This document shows positions 1 to 7,913 of a stretch of 64,000 nt of DNA, piece by piece; the first letter of the stretch is position 1, and each line of letters starts with the position of its first letter. A program made the position numbers and the translations under genes. The stretch comes from UBA5287 sp041672395 (lineage in GTDB: Bacteria; Bacteroidota; Bacteroidia; Bacteroidales; Dysgonomonadaceae). The stretch is taken from the NCBI GenBank assembly GCA_041672395.1, contig JBAYZS010000004.1, positions 1-64,000 on the forward strand. The letters are read 5' to 3'. Under the pieces are notes generated by a model that was not told where the DNA came from, searched no databases, and saw only the letters and a program-made list of their open reading frames with translations.

Positions 1-1039
1 CTGCGACATGGTAGGTCAGCCGGGTCTTGACGCTGCACTGTACGCCTATCTTTTTCTGTTTCTCGTTACAACAACTGTTACTCGGCATGGGGAAAACATG
101 GTCATCGTCCGATAGACCTTCGTATTTCTCTATTATCCGTTTTGGAACGTTCAACAGCCGGATATTGGAATCGGTGTTGGTCTTGCGCCTGCGCGTAATA
201 ATCCACAGTTTGTCGTCGAAGAAGGTTTGCAGGTTATAGGTAGTAAGGTTCTTCACGTCCGCATACGACAACCCTGTGAAAATCGAAAAGACAAAAAGGT
301 CGCGTACCAACTCATACGTTTTGTTTTTCATCGGAACCTCTATAAGCGTTTGTATTTCATCTTCCGTTAGATATCCCCTGTCCACGCTTTCGGGGCTGCT
401 TATATATCCCGCAAAGGGATTGAACGGCAACAGCCCGGTGTTCCGTGCGATGGAAACGATATGCTTTAATACAATCATATAGCCCCACACGGTATTGGTA
501 CGGCATTTTTTCTTTTCGCCCAAGAAGTATTCGAAATCGTTAATAAATGTCGGGTTTAGTTATTTGAGCGGTATATCCTCCCGGCGGTAAGTCAGGGGAA
601 GAAACTCCCGGATGTGTTTGCAGACAGTACGGTAGCGGGAGAAAGTCCCTCGCGCCCTGCTGTGCCCTACTTTCTTCGCAAATTCGGCGTTGTGCTGTTC
701 GAACAGCTTCAACAGCGTTTCCTGCTTTACCCCGATTCCGAGGTAGACATTTTTCAGTTTGGTAGCGGTAACATAGCCGTCCGTCTGCATCAGTTCCTGA
801 TAGCGGCGGTTTATGTCCACACGTATCCGGTCAATGGCGAAATTGATTTTCTAAGCTTCTGCACTCTTTCCCGATGCACGGTTGTTCTTCACATCCCACA
901 GGTTGGGCGAGTTATCCATCTTGCAGCTGAACTGTTTAACTTCGCCGTCCACAGTGATACGGCACATCAGAGGCAGGTTGCCGTTGGGCTTTTCGCTGCC
1001 TTTCTTCACATAAAATATGACCTTGAATGTTGACCTCAT
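1..1039 (-). pseudogene. Tyrosine recombinase/integrase, interrupted by two in-frame stops, left end outside window
   Basis: Reading the minus strand from 1039 to 2 gives one continuous frame of a Bacteroides-type phage/conjugative-element integrase: an N-terminal arm-type DNA-binding domain (starts MRSTFKVIFYVKKGSEKPNG), a SAM-like core-binding domain (560-850) and the start of the catalytic domain (motifs SIFTGLSYADVKNL with the first catalytic-region residues, and HVFPMPSN near 70-90). The frame is broken by TAG at 851-853 and TAA at 560-562; by family comparison these sit where Gln (SAEA-Q-K) and Glu (PLK-E-L) are usual, so each is one substitution from sense. No frameshift is seen. The Arg-His-x-x-Arg box and Tyr nucleophile would lie left of base 1. 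The gene is clearly richer in G+C than the rest of the window (601-660 is about 60%), which suggests acquisition with a mobile element. Probably inactive. Confidence 0.85.
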
Positions 1040-1084
1040 AACTCAATGTTTTTTTCCGGTTATAAAATTAGTTATCATTGAGTT
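1040..1084. repeat. 9-bp inverted repeat in the integrase leader
   Basis: AACTCAATG (1040-1048) and CATTGAGTT (1076-1084) are perfect inverted arms separated by 27 bp. They lie between the predicted promoter and the integrase start, so they could be a leader hairpin or a recombinase/directionality-factor binding site. Function is not shown by the sequence. Confidence 0.6.
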
Positions 1085-1097
1085 GTCAGACGGTATG

Positions 1098-1105
1098 CAA
1101 AACTA
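1098..1105 (-). promoter_or_regulatory. Bacteroidota -7 promoter element for the integrase
   Basis: TAGTTTTG on the minus strand fits TAnnTTTG and lies about 60 bp before the integrase ATG. No good -33 element was seen, so this is a weak call. Confidence 0.4.
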
Positions 1106-1233
1106 CGCAATACACTGAATAAGAATAGTTTGGCAATAAATTTACGTCACTATCCAAGTAACGAGATAGTAACTCATCTCCTGCGCTGTTCTGCCGAAAT
1201 AGATTTTTTAGCCCATAGACATATAAAGCAAAA

Positions 1234-1276
1234 CAGAGCGTAACGAACGCTCTGTCAGCTAATTCGTTACGCTCTG
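1234..1276. repeat. 14-bp inverted repeat with an alternative internal hairpin
   Basis: CAGAGCGTAACGAA (1234-1247) is the exact reverse complement of 1263-1276. The first 7 bases can also pair with CGCTCTG at 1248-1254, so two mutually exclusive stems are possible. There is no clean T-run after either stem. It is upstream of the integrase and could be a terminator relic or part of an attachment region. Confidence 0.65.
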
Positions 1277-1317
1277 CATAAATCTGCTTTTTACTTTGAA
1301 GTTTATTTTATTCTTTT

Positions 1318-1449
1318 TCGAAACATCTTCAATTCCAATTCCATATATCTTTCGTACTTATTCCGTACATCTTCATTACTAATTCCAAGTATTTTTAATG
1401 CCAATTCCACACATTTTTAAGACTTATTTCAGATCTGTTCCAAACCTAA
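1318..1449. repeat. Degenerate tandem array, 22-bp period built of 11-bp halves
   Basis: ATTCC (or ATTTC) recurs exactly every 22 bp at 1338, 1360, 1382, 1404 and 1426. Cut in 11-mers starting at 1318, nearly every unit begins TC or TT, for example TCCGTACATCT and TCCACACATTT. It is non-coding, since 11 and 22 are not multiples of three and all frames contain stops. Confidence 0.7.
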
Positions 1450-1508
1450 ATCTTTTTATATTGATCAAAAATTTATTTTTTTTAACATTGTGGCTCCTCG
1501 ATCCTTAC

Positions 1509-1618
1509 TCTCACCTTACTCTCACGCTCCTCTCACTATGGTCTCACTAAATTTCCTCATTTTTTTCACAATTATCGGGCAGACATTTCACAAATATTAC
1601 ATAATATTTACATGATTT
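1509..1618. repeat. 11-bp tandem array, copy 1 of the TCTCACTATGG type
   Basis: Four units start TCTCAC at 1509, 1520, 1531 and 1542, exactly 11 bp apart, including TCTCACTATGG. More degenerate 11-mers follow up to 1618 (TTTCACAATTA, TTTCACAAATA, TTACATAATAT). Related arrays sit at 37186-37229 and 50846-50967. Confidence 0.8.
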
Positions 1619-1719
1619 ACTAAAGTGCGATTGTCGCAGCACTCAAATAGTTTCTCACAGTTGCTTTTCATATAATCGGAATTATTGCATCTTTATACTT
1701 GATGGGGTGAATAAACAAA

Positions 1720-1747
1720 AAACGGATGCGCATTAACGCATCCGTTT
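1720..1747 (-). terminator. Intrinsic terminator of lacZ
   Basis: An 11-bp perfect stem (AAACGGATGCG with its complement) and a 6-nt loop, followed on the minus strand by TTTGTTTATT, lies just after the lacZ stop. Confidence 0.85.
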
Positions 1748-1769
1748 CAATCTTTAATTACTATTTTGT

Positions 1770-4700
1770 TTACTTAAAATAGTTGTCTATCTCTTTCGAA
1801 TTCTTGATGGGAATAATCGTAAATCCATAGGATATGGGGGTAGATGTGGGACGAATAATGTATTGCTCAAGTGGCAATGCTCCCCAACTGTTATTTCCTC
1901 CAACTCCTTGCATACGATAGTCAATGAATAAATCTACCTTTTCTGATGGTACATAATCATTGATGTGTTTCTTGTAGGGTGCGGTTCCGACTGCTGAATT
2001 ATTAAACAGCCTTGGGCCGTTCGACAGGGTTTCTAATAAATAGTTGGAGGCGTTAAACTCAAGGGCTTCATCCATCACAAAAAGTAATCCTTTGCCGGAT
2101 CTTTCGGATAATGCTAACCAATTAACATCTAAATGATGGGCATTTTCTTGGGTTAATACAAATTTTGTAACCATCTCACTAATTGGAGATTTGTACCTGT
2201 CTACAAAAGTGGATGCTTTACGGTCTACGTAATTGTCCCAAGGTCCTCTTCCGTAATATTCGGCATTTACCACATTCTTGGGTAGTTGCATGCGCATTCC
2301 AATTCGCGGAATCATATCGGTTTGGGATTTTGAGGCGTCAAAAGAATTGTCTACTCGTATTGTACCATCGTTGTAAATGGTGTAAACGATACTGGCTGTA
2401 GCTTTGACTTGTGGATATGAATATTCGTAACTGATGGTGGTTTTATCTCCGATTGTTACTTTAAAATTCTCTGCTTTCAAATCTTGATAGCTGGCTTCTT
2501 CCCAAGTACTCAACTTTTCAGGTAGTTGTGCTCCGTAATCGTTATCTATAGGGGCGCGCCAAAAGAATGGACGTAGTCCATATCCGTCACTAACATATTC
2601 TGTTCCACTTACTTTATAGGAGGTCATCAAACCGCTTGTCTTGTCAAATACAGCGCTGAATCCTTTACCGCTTACAGTTACTGACTTGTCATTCTCTTTT
2701 ACACTTGCCGACTTTTCTGCTTTAAGTTTCAAGTCTGGGATTTCATTTACTACAAACTGATCGCGGGCAACAACCCAGCCTGCTGGTATCAGTCGTGTTG
2801 TTTCTCTTTGTTTTACTTCGAATTCAACTGTCAACGGTTTGTAGTTATTTGAGTATCTTGCAAAATTGGGAATGTTGACTTGCTCGGTTGCTTGTGGTTG
2901 TACATTAATAGTGAGCTTACCGCTTGCAAGTTCTTTACCGTGTGACTTAACTGAATAGATGACTTCGTATTGGGTCAAATCTATGAAGTGGTTCTCATTA
3001 AATATATCTACTGTTCCTATGCTGGAATCAAAATTCTTGAACCAAATGTTCTGATAGACTTTACGCATTTCTTCAGTATGGGGTTTGGTGGTCCTGTCTG
3101 GAAAGATTACTCCGTTTATACAGAAATCTCCGTCGCTGGGTGTACCGGTGGGACCAAAACCGCCGCCGAATGCCCAAAACTTATTGCCGTCTTTGTCTGT
3201 CTGGGCAATTCCTTGGTCTACCCAATCCCAAATACATCCACCTTGAAGTATGTCGTATTTGCGGATCAAATCCCAGTATTCTGTAAAATTACCTAAACTG
3301 TTTCCCATTGCATGGGCATACTCACATTGTATCAATGGACGATCTGCATAACTGCTTTTGGCATATTCTTCAACTTGAGCGGGTGTTCGATACATTGGGC
3401 AGTAGATATCTGTGTTCCACTCTAGTTTACCTTGTTCATATTGTACTGGACGTGTGGGGTCCATGCTTTTTATCAGATTATAGGTTTCATAAAAGTTATA
3501 GCCGTTACCGGACTCATTACCTAACGACCAGATAACAATACATGCGTGGTTCTTGTCTCTTTCAACCATGTTTTTTGTTCGGTTCATATGACTCTCCAAG
3601 AATAATGGATTGTTGGCTAATGTTCCGCCTTTGCTCAAACTATATCCCATTCCATGACTTTCAATATTGGCTTCGTCAATAATGTAAATTCCATATTCGT
3701 CTGCCAATTTGTAGAATAATTCTTGTTGGGGGTAGTGACTGGTCCTAACGGTATTCACATTGTACTTCCTGAATAACTCGAAATCTTTTCGCATCAACTC
3801 TTCGGTAACGTAATGTCCTGTAAATTCATTGTGCTCGTGAATATTCACTCCTTTCACAAGTACGGACTTACCGTTTATCAAAAATTGACGGTCTTTGATC
3901 TCTGATGTCCTGAAGCCTATCTTTTGAGAGGTGGCTTCAATAATCTTACCATTCGAATCTGATAACGTGATGATTAATGTGTATAGGTTGGGCTCTTCAG
4001 CCGACCAGTGTTTGGCGTTTACTATTTCTTTGGAAAATGATACTGATGCTTCGTTTGAAGTGCTTTGTGTCTTTGATTCTTTACTGACAACGTCGCCTGA
4101 AGCATCTTTCAATTCATAGGCAACGGTTATATTTTCATTCTTTTTATCGGAATTAGATACGCTTACATCAAGTGAGAATAATCCGTTTTTATAGTTTTTA
4201 TCTAATGGGGTTTGTACAAAATAATCTGCAATATGTGTCTTTGGACGTACGTAGACATAAACGTCTCGCTCTAAGCCTGATAGTCGCCACATGTCTTGAC
4301 ACTCTAAATAGCTTGCGTCTGAAAAACGGTGTATTTGTATTGATAACACATTCTTTCCGGGTTTGGCAAGCTTGGTGATATTGAATCGGGCAGGTAGCTT
4401 GCTGTCTTTACTCATACCAAGGAATTCTCCATTGAAATAGAAGTATGCTGCGCCTTTTGTTCCATCTGAACTTACAATAATATCTTTGCCAATCCATGAT
4501 GATGGGATATCGAATTCTTTTCTATAGGTTCCTACTGGATTGAAATCTTGAGGTACTAACGGGGGATTGGGCTTGTCCCAATATGGAGGGTGACCGGGTG
4601 AGGTGAATTCGTAAGTGGTATTCACATAAATTGGTGTGCCAAATCCTTGAACTTCCCAATTTCCCGGCACTTTGATGTCACTCCACGAACTGGCATTAAA

Positions 4701-4985
4701 GTTTTCTTCATAGAATCCGTTTTGAGGACGGTCGTTGAATTTCTCTGAATAATTGAACTTCCATGTGCCGTTCAGCAATAGAAAATCGCTCCCTTTACTG
4801 GAACTGGAAGCGTTTACGGCTTCATCAACTTTACTAAATGAATAGAAACTGGCGCGAGCGGCTTCCTTGTTGATGTCTACTAGCTTCGGATTGGTGATTT
4901 CTGCATACCGATCACTCTGATCCTGAGCCTTAACAACGATAACTCCTAAAGTGAGCATTAATGTGATAAAAATAAACCTTTTCAT
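1770..4985 (-). CDS. lacZ: Secreted GH2 beta-galactosidase
   Basis: A 1071-residue glycoside hydrolase family 2 enzyme expected to release terminal beta-galactose from lactose-like or plant/host glycans. Residues 1-20 form a signal peptide ending VVKAQ, so it acts in the periplasm or at the surface. Domain order is GH2 sugar-binding, immunoglobulin-like, TIM barrel, then the large LacZ C-terminal domain (bgal small chain). The acid/base is Glu491 in SLGNESGNG and the nucleophile Glu555 in QCEYAHAMGN; IIDEANIESHGMGY is also present. Length fits the LacZ class. It is transcribed alone: own promoter at 5012-5019 and own terminator at 1720-1747. No SusC/SusD pair or regulator is adjacent, so it is not part of a visible polysaccharide locus. 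The natural substrate is not predictable. Confidence 0.95.
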   Translation of the reverse strand: MKRFIFITLMLTLGVIVVKAQDQSDRYAEITNPKLVDINKEAARASFYSFSKVDEAVNASSSSKGSDFLLLNGTWKFNYSEKFNDRPQNGFYEENFNASSWSDIKVPGNWEVQGFGTPIYVNTTYEFTSPGHPPYWDKPNPPLVPQDFNPVGTYRKEFDIPSSWIGKDIIVSSDGTKGAAYFYFNGEFLGMSKDSKLPARFNITKLAKPGKNVLSIQIHRFSDASYLECQDMWRLSGLERDVYVYVRPKTHIADYFVQTPLDKNYKNGLFSLDVSVSNSDKKNENITVAYELKDASGDVVSKESKTQSTSNEASVSFSKEIVNAKHWSAEEPNLYTLIITLSDSNGKIIEATSQKIGFRTSEIKDRQFLINGKSVLVKGVNIHEHNEFTGHYVTEELMRKDFELFRKYNVNTVRTSHYPQQELFYKLADEYGIYIIDEANIESHGMGYSLSKGGTLANNPLFLESHMNRTKNMVERDKNHACIVIWSLGNESGNGYNFYETYNLIKSMDPTRPVQYEQGKLEWNTDIYCPMYRTPAQVEEYAKSSYADRPLIQCEYAHAMGNSLGNFTEYWDLIRKYDILQGGCIWDWVDQGIAQTDKDGNKFWAFGGGFGPTGTPSDGDFCINGVIFPDRTTKPHTEEMRKVYQNIWFKNFDSSIGTVDIFNENHFIDLTQYEVIYSVKSHGKELASGKLTINVQPQATEQVNIPNFARYSNNYKPLTVEFEVKQRETTRLIPAGWVVARDQFVVNEIPDLKLKAEKSASVKENDKSVTVSGKGFSAVFDKTSGLMTSYKVSGTEYVSDGYGLRPFFWRAPIDNDYGAQLPEKLSTWEEASYQDLKAENFKVTIGDKTTISYEYSYPQVKATASIVYTIYNDGTIRVDNSFDASKSQTDMIPRIGMRMQLPKNVVNAEYYGRGPWDNYVDRKASTFVDRYKSPISEMVTKFVLTQENAHHLDVNWLALSERSGKGLLFVMDEALEFNASNYLLETLSNGPRLFNNSAVGTAPYKKHINDYVPSEKVDLFIDYRMQGVGGNNSWGALPLEQYIIRPTSTPISYGFTIIPIKNSKEIDNYFK

Positions 4986-5011
4986 GTAAACCTTATTAAT
5001 AGTGATAAATG

Positions 5012-5019
5012 CAAAGATA
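5012..5019 (-). promoter_or_regulatory. -7 promoter element of lacZ
   Basis: TATCTTTG on the minus strand matches TAnnTTTG, 27 bp before the lacZ ATG. A good -33 partner at the expected spacing is not obvious. Confidence 0.65.
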
Positions 5020-5110
5020 ACATATTATATCAAATGGATTGCACAAATATATGTTTATGAGATTGCGTTTCTTAATTGAAACTGCGTTTTAATACTAACT
5101 AAAAAAACTG

Positions 5111-5118
5111 TATTTTTG
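5111..5118 (+). promoter_or_regulatory. -7 promoter element of the U32 gene
   Basis: TATTTTTG matches TAnnTTTG and ends 17 bp before the ATG at 5136. Confidence 0.6.
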
Positions 5119-5135
5119 TAGTTCAATAGGAAATT

Positions 5136-6383
5136 ATGATGAATGTAAATGATTATGAAATAATGGCTCCCGCTGGTTCGTATGAATCGCTGATGGCGGC
5201 TATTCAAGGGGGGGCTGATTCAATATACTTTGGGATCGAAGGACTAAACATGCGGTCAAGATCGTCAAACAACTTTACGATAGATGATTTGCATAATATA
5301 GCTCAAATATGTAGAGATAATAATATTAAAAGCTATCTGACTGTAAATACAATAATCTATAATAATGATATGCAGTTGATGCATAATATTGTAGATGCGG
5401 CAAAGATGGCAAATCTTTCTGCAATTATTGCTGCTGATGTTGCTGTTTTAATGTATGCACGAAGCATTGGAGTGGAGGTGCATCTCTCTACTCAATTGAA
5501 CATTACGAATACTGAATCTTTGAAGTTTTATGCTAATTTTGCTGATGTGGTTGTTTTAGCTCGTGAACTGAATCTCGACCAGGTTAAAGCTATTCATAAT
5601 GATATTGTAGAACAACAGATTAAAGGGCCTTCGGGCGATTTAATTCGGATAGAAATGTTCTGCCATGGCGCTCTTTGTATGGCTGTTTCTGGAAAATGTT
5701 ACTTGAGCTTGCACGAGAAGAATCGGTCGGCTAACAGAGGTGAATGTAATCAAATTTGCCGAAGAGCTTATACCGTTAAAGATCGGGACAGTGAAATAGA
5801 ACTCGATATTGATAACGAATATATTATGTCGCCTAAGGATCTGAAAACCATCCATTTCATGAATAAAATGATGGACGCTGGTGTCAGAGTGTTCAAAATT
5901 GAGGGCCGAGCCCGTGGACCGGAATATGTTCGCATAGTTTCTTCTTGCTATAAGGAAGCAGTTGTAATGTATTGCAATGATCGGTTCGACCAGACAAAGA
6001 TTGATGAATGGAACGAAAAGCTTTCGTCTGTTTTTAATCGTGGCTTCTGGAACGGATACTATCTCGGTCAAAGATTGGGTGAATGGACAAATCGATATGG
6101 CTCTGGTGCTACAAAAAGGAAAGTGTACATTGGAAAAGCTATTAAACACTTTGGAAATTTGGGCGTAACAGAATTCCTGATCGAGGCTCAATCGGTTAAA
6201 TCGGGTGACGAACTAGTGATAACGGGACCAACAACCGGAGCTGTTTTCGTAACTGCCGATGACATTCGTGTGGATCTGAATACTGTTGATGAGGCTAAGA
6301 AAGGTGATCGTTTCTCAATTAAAACTTCAGAAAAGATTCGCCCCAACGATCAACTCTATAAAATGGTTAAAGTGGAACGTTAA
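5136..6383 (+). CDS. U32-family protein (TrhP/YegQ-like)
   Basis: A 415-residue member of the so-called peptidase U32 family. The N-terminal TIM-barrel-like part starts EIMAPAGSYESLMAAIQGGAD; the family signature lies at about 170-190 (EMFCHGALCMAVSGKCYLS) and is followed by NRGECNQICR near 200, giving the conserved cysteine cluster. Characterised relatives are not proteases but RNA-modification proteins (TrhP for 5-hydroxyuridine at tRNA position 34; RlhA for 23S rRNA), so a tRNA/rRNA hydroxylation role is the likely one; which substrate is not decidable here. The start may be Met1 or Met2 (MMNVN). It abuts the convergent MFS gene with no spacer between stop codons. Confidence 0.85.
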   Translation: MMNVNDYEIMAPAGSYESLMAAIQGGADSIYFGIEGLNMRSRSSNNFTIDDLHNIAQICRDNNIKSYLTVNTIIYNNDMQLMHNIVDAAKMANLSAIIAADVAVLMYARSIGVEVHLSTQLNITNTESLKFYANFADVVVLARELNLDQVKAIHNDIVEQQIKGPSGDLIRIEMFCHGALCMAVSGKCYLSLHEKNRSANRGECNQICRRAYTVKDRDSEIELDIDNEYIMSPKDLKTIHFMNKMMDAGVRVFKIEGRARGPEYVRIVSSCYKEAVVMYCNDRFDQTKIDEWNEKLSSVFNRGFWNGYYLGQRLGEWTNRYGSGATKRKVYIGKAIKHFGNLGVTEFLIEAQSVKSGDELVITGPTTGAVFVTADDIRVDLNTVDEAKKGDRFSIKTSEKIRPNDQLYKMVKVER

Positions 6384-7760
6384 TCATCTTTTTACATTTC
6401 CACGTGTAAAAGAGAAATATATACCCACTAGACTTATTAATGCAAATGTGATAAATCCTCGTCTCATTGCGGTGAGAAACAGAGCGTTGTCAACTTCTAT
6501 GACTGCTTTGTTCCCAAACAGAGATGCAAAGAAAAGGGTGACGATAGTCATACCTACTATTTGTCCGAAAACACGCATCGAGGAAGCAATGCCTGATGCT
6601 TGACCATATCGACTTTTAACCACTGAACTCATTATTGTACTCATGTTTGGAGAAGAAAAGAAAGCAAAGCCTATTCCAACCCAAACAAGAATAGCTATTA
6701 TAATCCAGATGGGTGTGGTTTCGTTTAGAAAAGCCAGAGATGCCAATCCAACAGTACAGATCGACATACCTAATGTTGACAGATATCTTGGTTGAATTTT
6801 ATCTGATAATTTACCAGTAATAGGAGATAATATGGTCATCATAATGGGTTGGGCAATTATAATACTTCCAGTCATTTGAGGTGACATATCTCGAACATCC
6901 TGTAAATAAAGACTTAAAAAAAAGACTATTGCAAATGTAGCTGTATAATTTATTAATGCAGCAAGATTAGAATATGCAAAAAGTTTATTATGTGTAAATA
7001 GGTTTGTGTCTAGCATTGGCTTTTCTATCTTTGTCTCAAGAAAATAGAATATTACAAGTAAGATTACACCACTAATCAACATTGACCATCCAAAGATAGT
7101 TGGTATTTGCGATGAACCATATGTCATTAAAACCAATCCGCTCATAAATATCAGTGTATCAATAGCATTTGTTTTACTTTTTCCGCGGATTTCTTTTTTG
7201 TCGTCTTCAAGAAATATAAAAGCAACAATAGTTGCCATAATACCTAATACAGCGGCAATATAAAATAATATCTGCCATCCAAATTGTTGAACGATAATTC
7301 CCCCTAAAAAGGGACCTAATGCCAAACCAATATAAACAGACGATACAGAAATACCAAGTACTTGTCCTCTATTTTTAGAAGGAAACTGTGAAACGAGTAT
7401 TGCTTGACCTGTAGTGTTTGAAAAAGCTGATCCTACACCTTGCAAAAATCGTGCGGCAATAAGCCATGTTGCATTTGGAGCAATAGCACATAAGAATGAA
7501 GAAAGAGTGAAGATGAAAAGTCCTGCTTTGTAGAATTTGGAATTGCCATAAGTGTCTCCCCATTTTCCTACGGGTAAAAGAAACATTGCAGTTGCCAGAA
7601 TAAAAACAGTAATTATCCAACTTAGTTCAATGGCTTTGAGAGAGAAACTATTTTCAATGGAAGGAAGGGCAATGTTTATTCCCGAAACCAAAAACGTTCC
7701 CATAAATGAAGTTACGGAAACTGTTAATAGGACTGATATTTGTTTTTTTGACCAGGACAT
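6384..7760 (-). CDS. MFS multidrug efflux transporter, DHA2-like
   Basis: A 458-residue major facilitator protein with about 12-14 hydrophobic helices spread over the whole length. The N-terminal half has the family motifs: D/N-rich start of helix 1 (GINIALPSIENSF), the loop 2-3 motif as GKWGDTYGNSKFYKAG, and GSAFSNTTGQAILVSQFPSKNRGQVLGI resembling motif C/D regions of drug:H+ antiporters. Proton-driven export of drugs or other amphiphilic compounds from the cytoplasm is inferred; the substrate is unknown. It shares its 3' boundary with the U32 gene (stops adjacent, 0 bp apart), so each transcript must run into or terminate within the other gene. No regulator gene is adjacent. Confidence 0.85.
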   Translation of the reverse strand: MSWSKKQISVLLTVSVTSFMGTFLVSGINIALPSIENSFSLKAIELSWIITVFILATAMFLLPVGKWGDTYGNSKFYKAGLFIFTLSSFLCAIAPNATWLIAARFLQGVGSAFSNTTGQAILVSQFPSKNRGQVLGISVSSVYIGLALGPFLGGIIVQQFGWQILFYIAAVLGIMATIVAFIFLEDDKKEIRGKSKTNAIDTLIFMSGLVLMTYGSSQIPTIFGWSMLISGVILLVIFYFLETKIEKPMLDTNLFTHNKLFAYSNLAALINYTATFAIVFFLSLYLQDVRDMSPQMTGSIIIAQPIMMTILSPITGKLSDKIQPRYLSTLGMSICTVGLASLAFLNETTPIWIIIAILVWVGIGFAFFSSPNMSTIMSSVVKSRYGQASGIASSMRVFGQIVGMTIVTLFFASLFGNKAVIEVDNALFLTAMRRGFITFALISLVGIYFSFTRGNVKR

Positions 7761-7818
7761 ATTATTGGTTCAATCAATTAAACCAAGATTAATTTGTATA
7801 ATGTTAAAAGATTATCCT

Positions 7819-7852
7819 GCTGTAATTTAGAAAATCGAAACATATTTACAGC
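7819..7852. repeat. 7-bp inverted repeat upstream of the MFS gene
   Basis: GCTGTAA (7819-7825) and TTACAGC (7846-7852) are perfect inverted arms 20 bp apart in the 5' region of the MFS gene. It may be an operator or a hairpin; nothing in the sequence decides. Confidence 0.4.
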
Positions 7853-7869
7853 AATTGAAGATAAAAAGA

Positions 7870-7900
7870 ACCTCCATTGAAAGTATTTTTCTTAGGAGGT
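7870..7900 (-). terminator. Probable terminator of nhaD
   Basis: ACCTCC/GGAGGT arms (7870-7875, 7895-7900) are followed on the minus strand by TTCTTTTTATC, just downstream of the nhaD stop. The loop is long (19 nt), so strength is uncertain. Confidence 0.55.
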
Positions 7901-7913
7901 AATATTAATATCT

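Larger units (their letters stand above)
1040..1769. other. 730-bp gene-free spacer between the integrase and lacZ
   Basis: No credible coding region is present. It holds, in order: the integrase promoter and leader repeat, the 1234-1276 inverted repeat, a degenerate 22-bp (2 x 11) periodic array at about 1318-1449, a second 11-bp array at 1509-1618, and the lacZ terminator at 1720-1747. Position next to a degraded integrase makes it a candidate place for an attachment site, but no duplicated core can be shown from one end only. Confidence 0.6.

Noticed and set aside
1316..1447. Possible CRISPR array
   Set aside because: Repeat period is only 22 bp, units are degenerate, there are no unique spacers and no cas genes.
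5640..6191. 183-codon minus-strand frame opposite the U32 gene
   Set aside because: Antisense shadow of a clear gene, with no domain and atypical composition.
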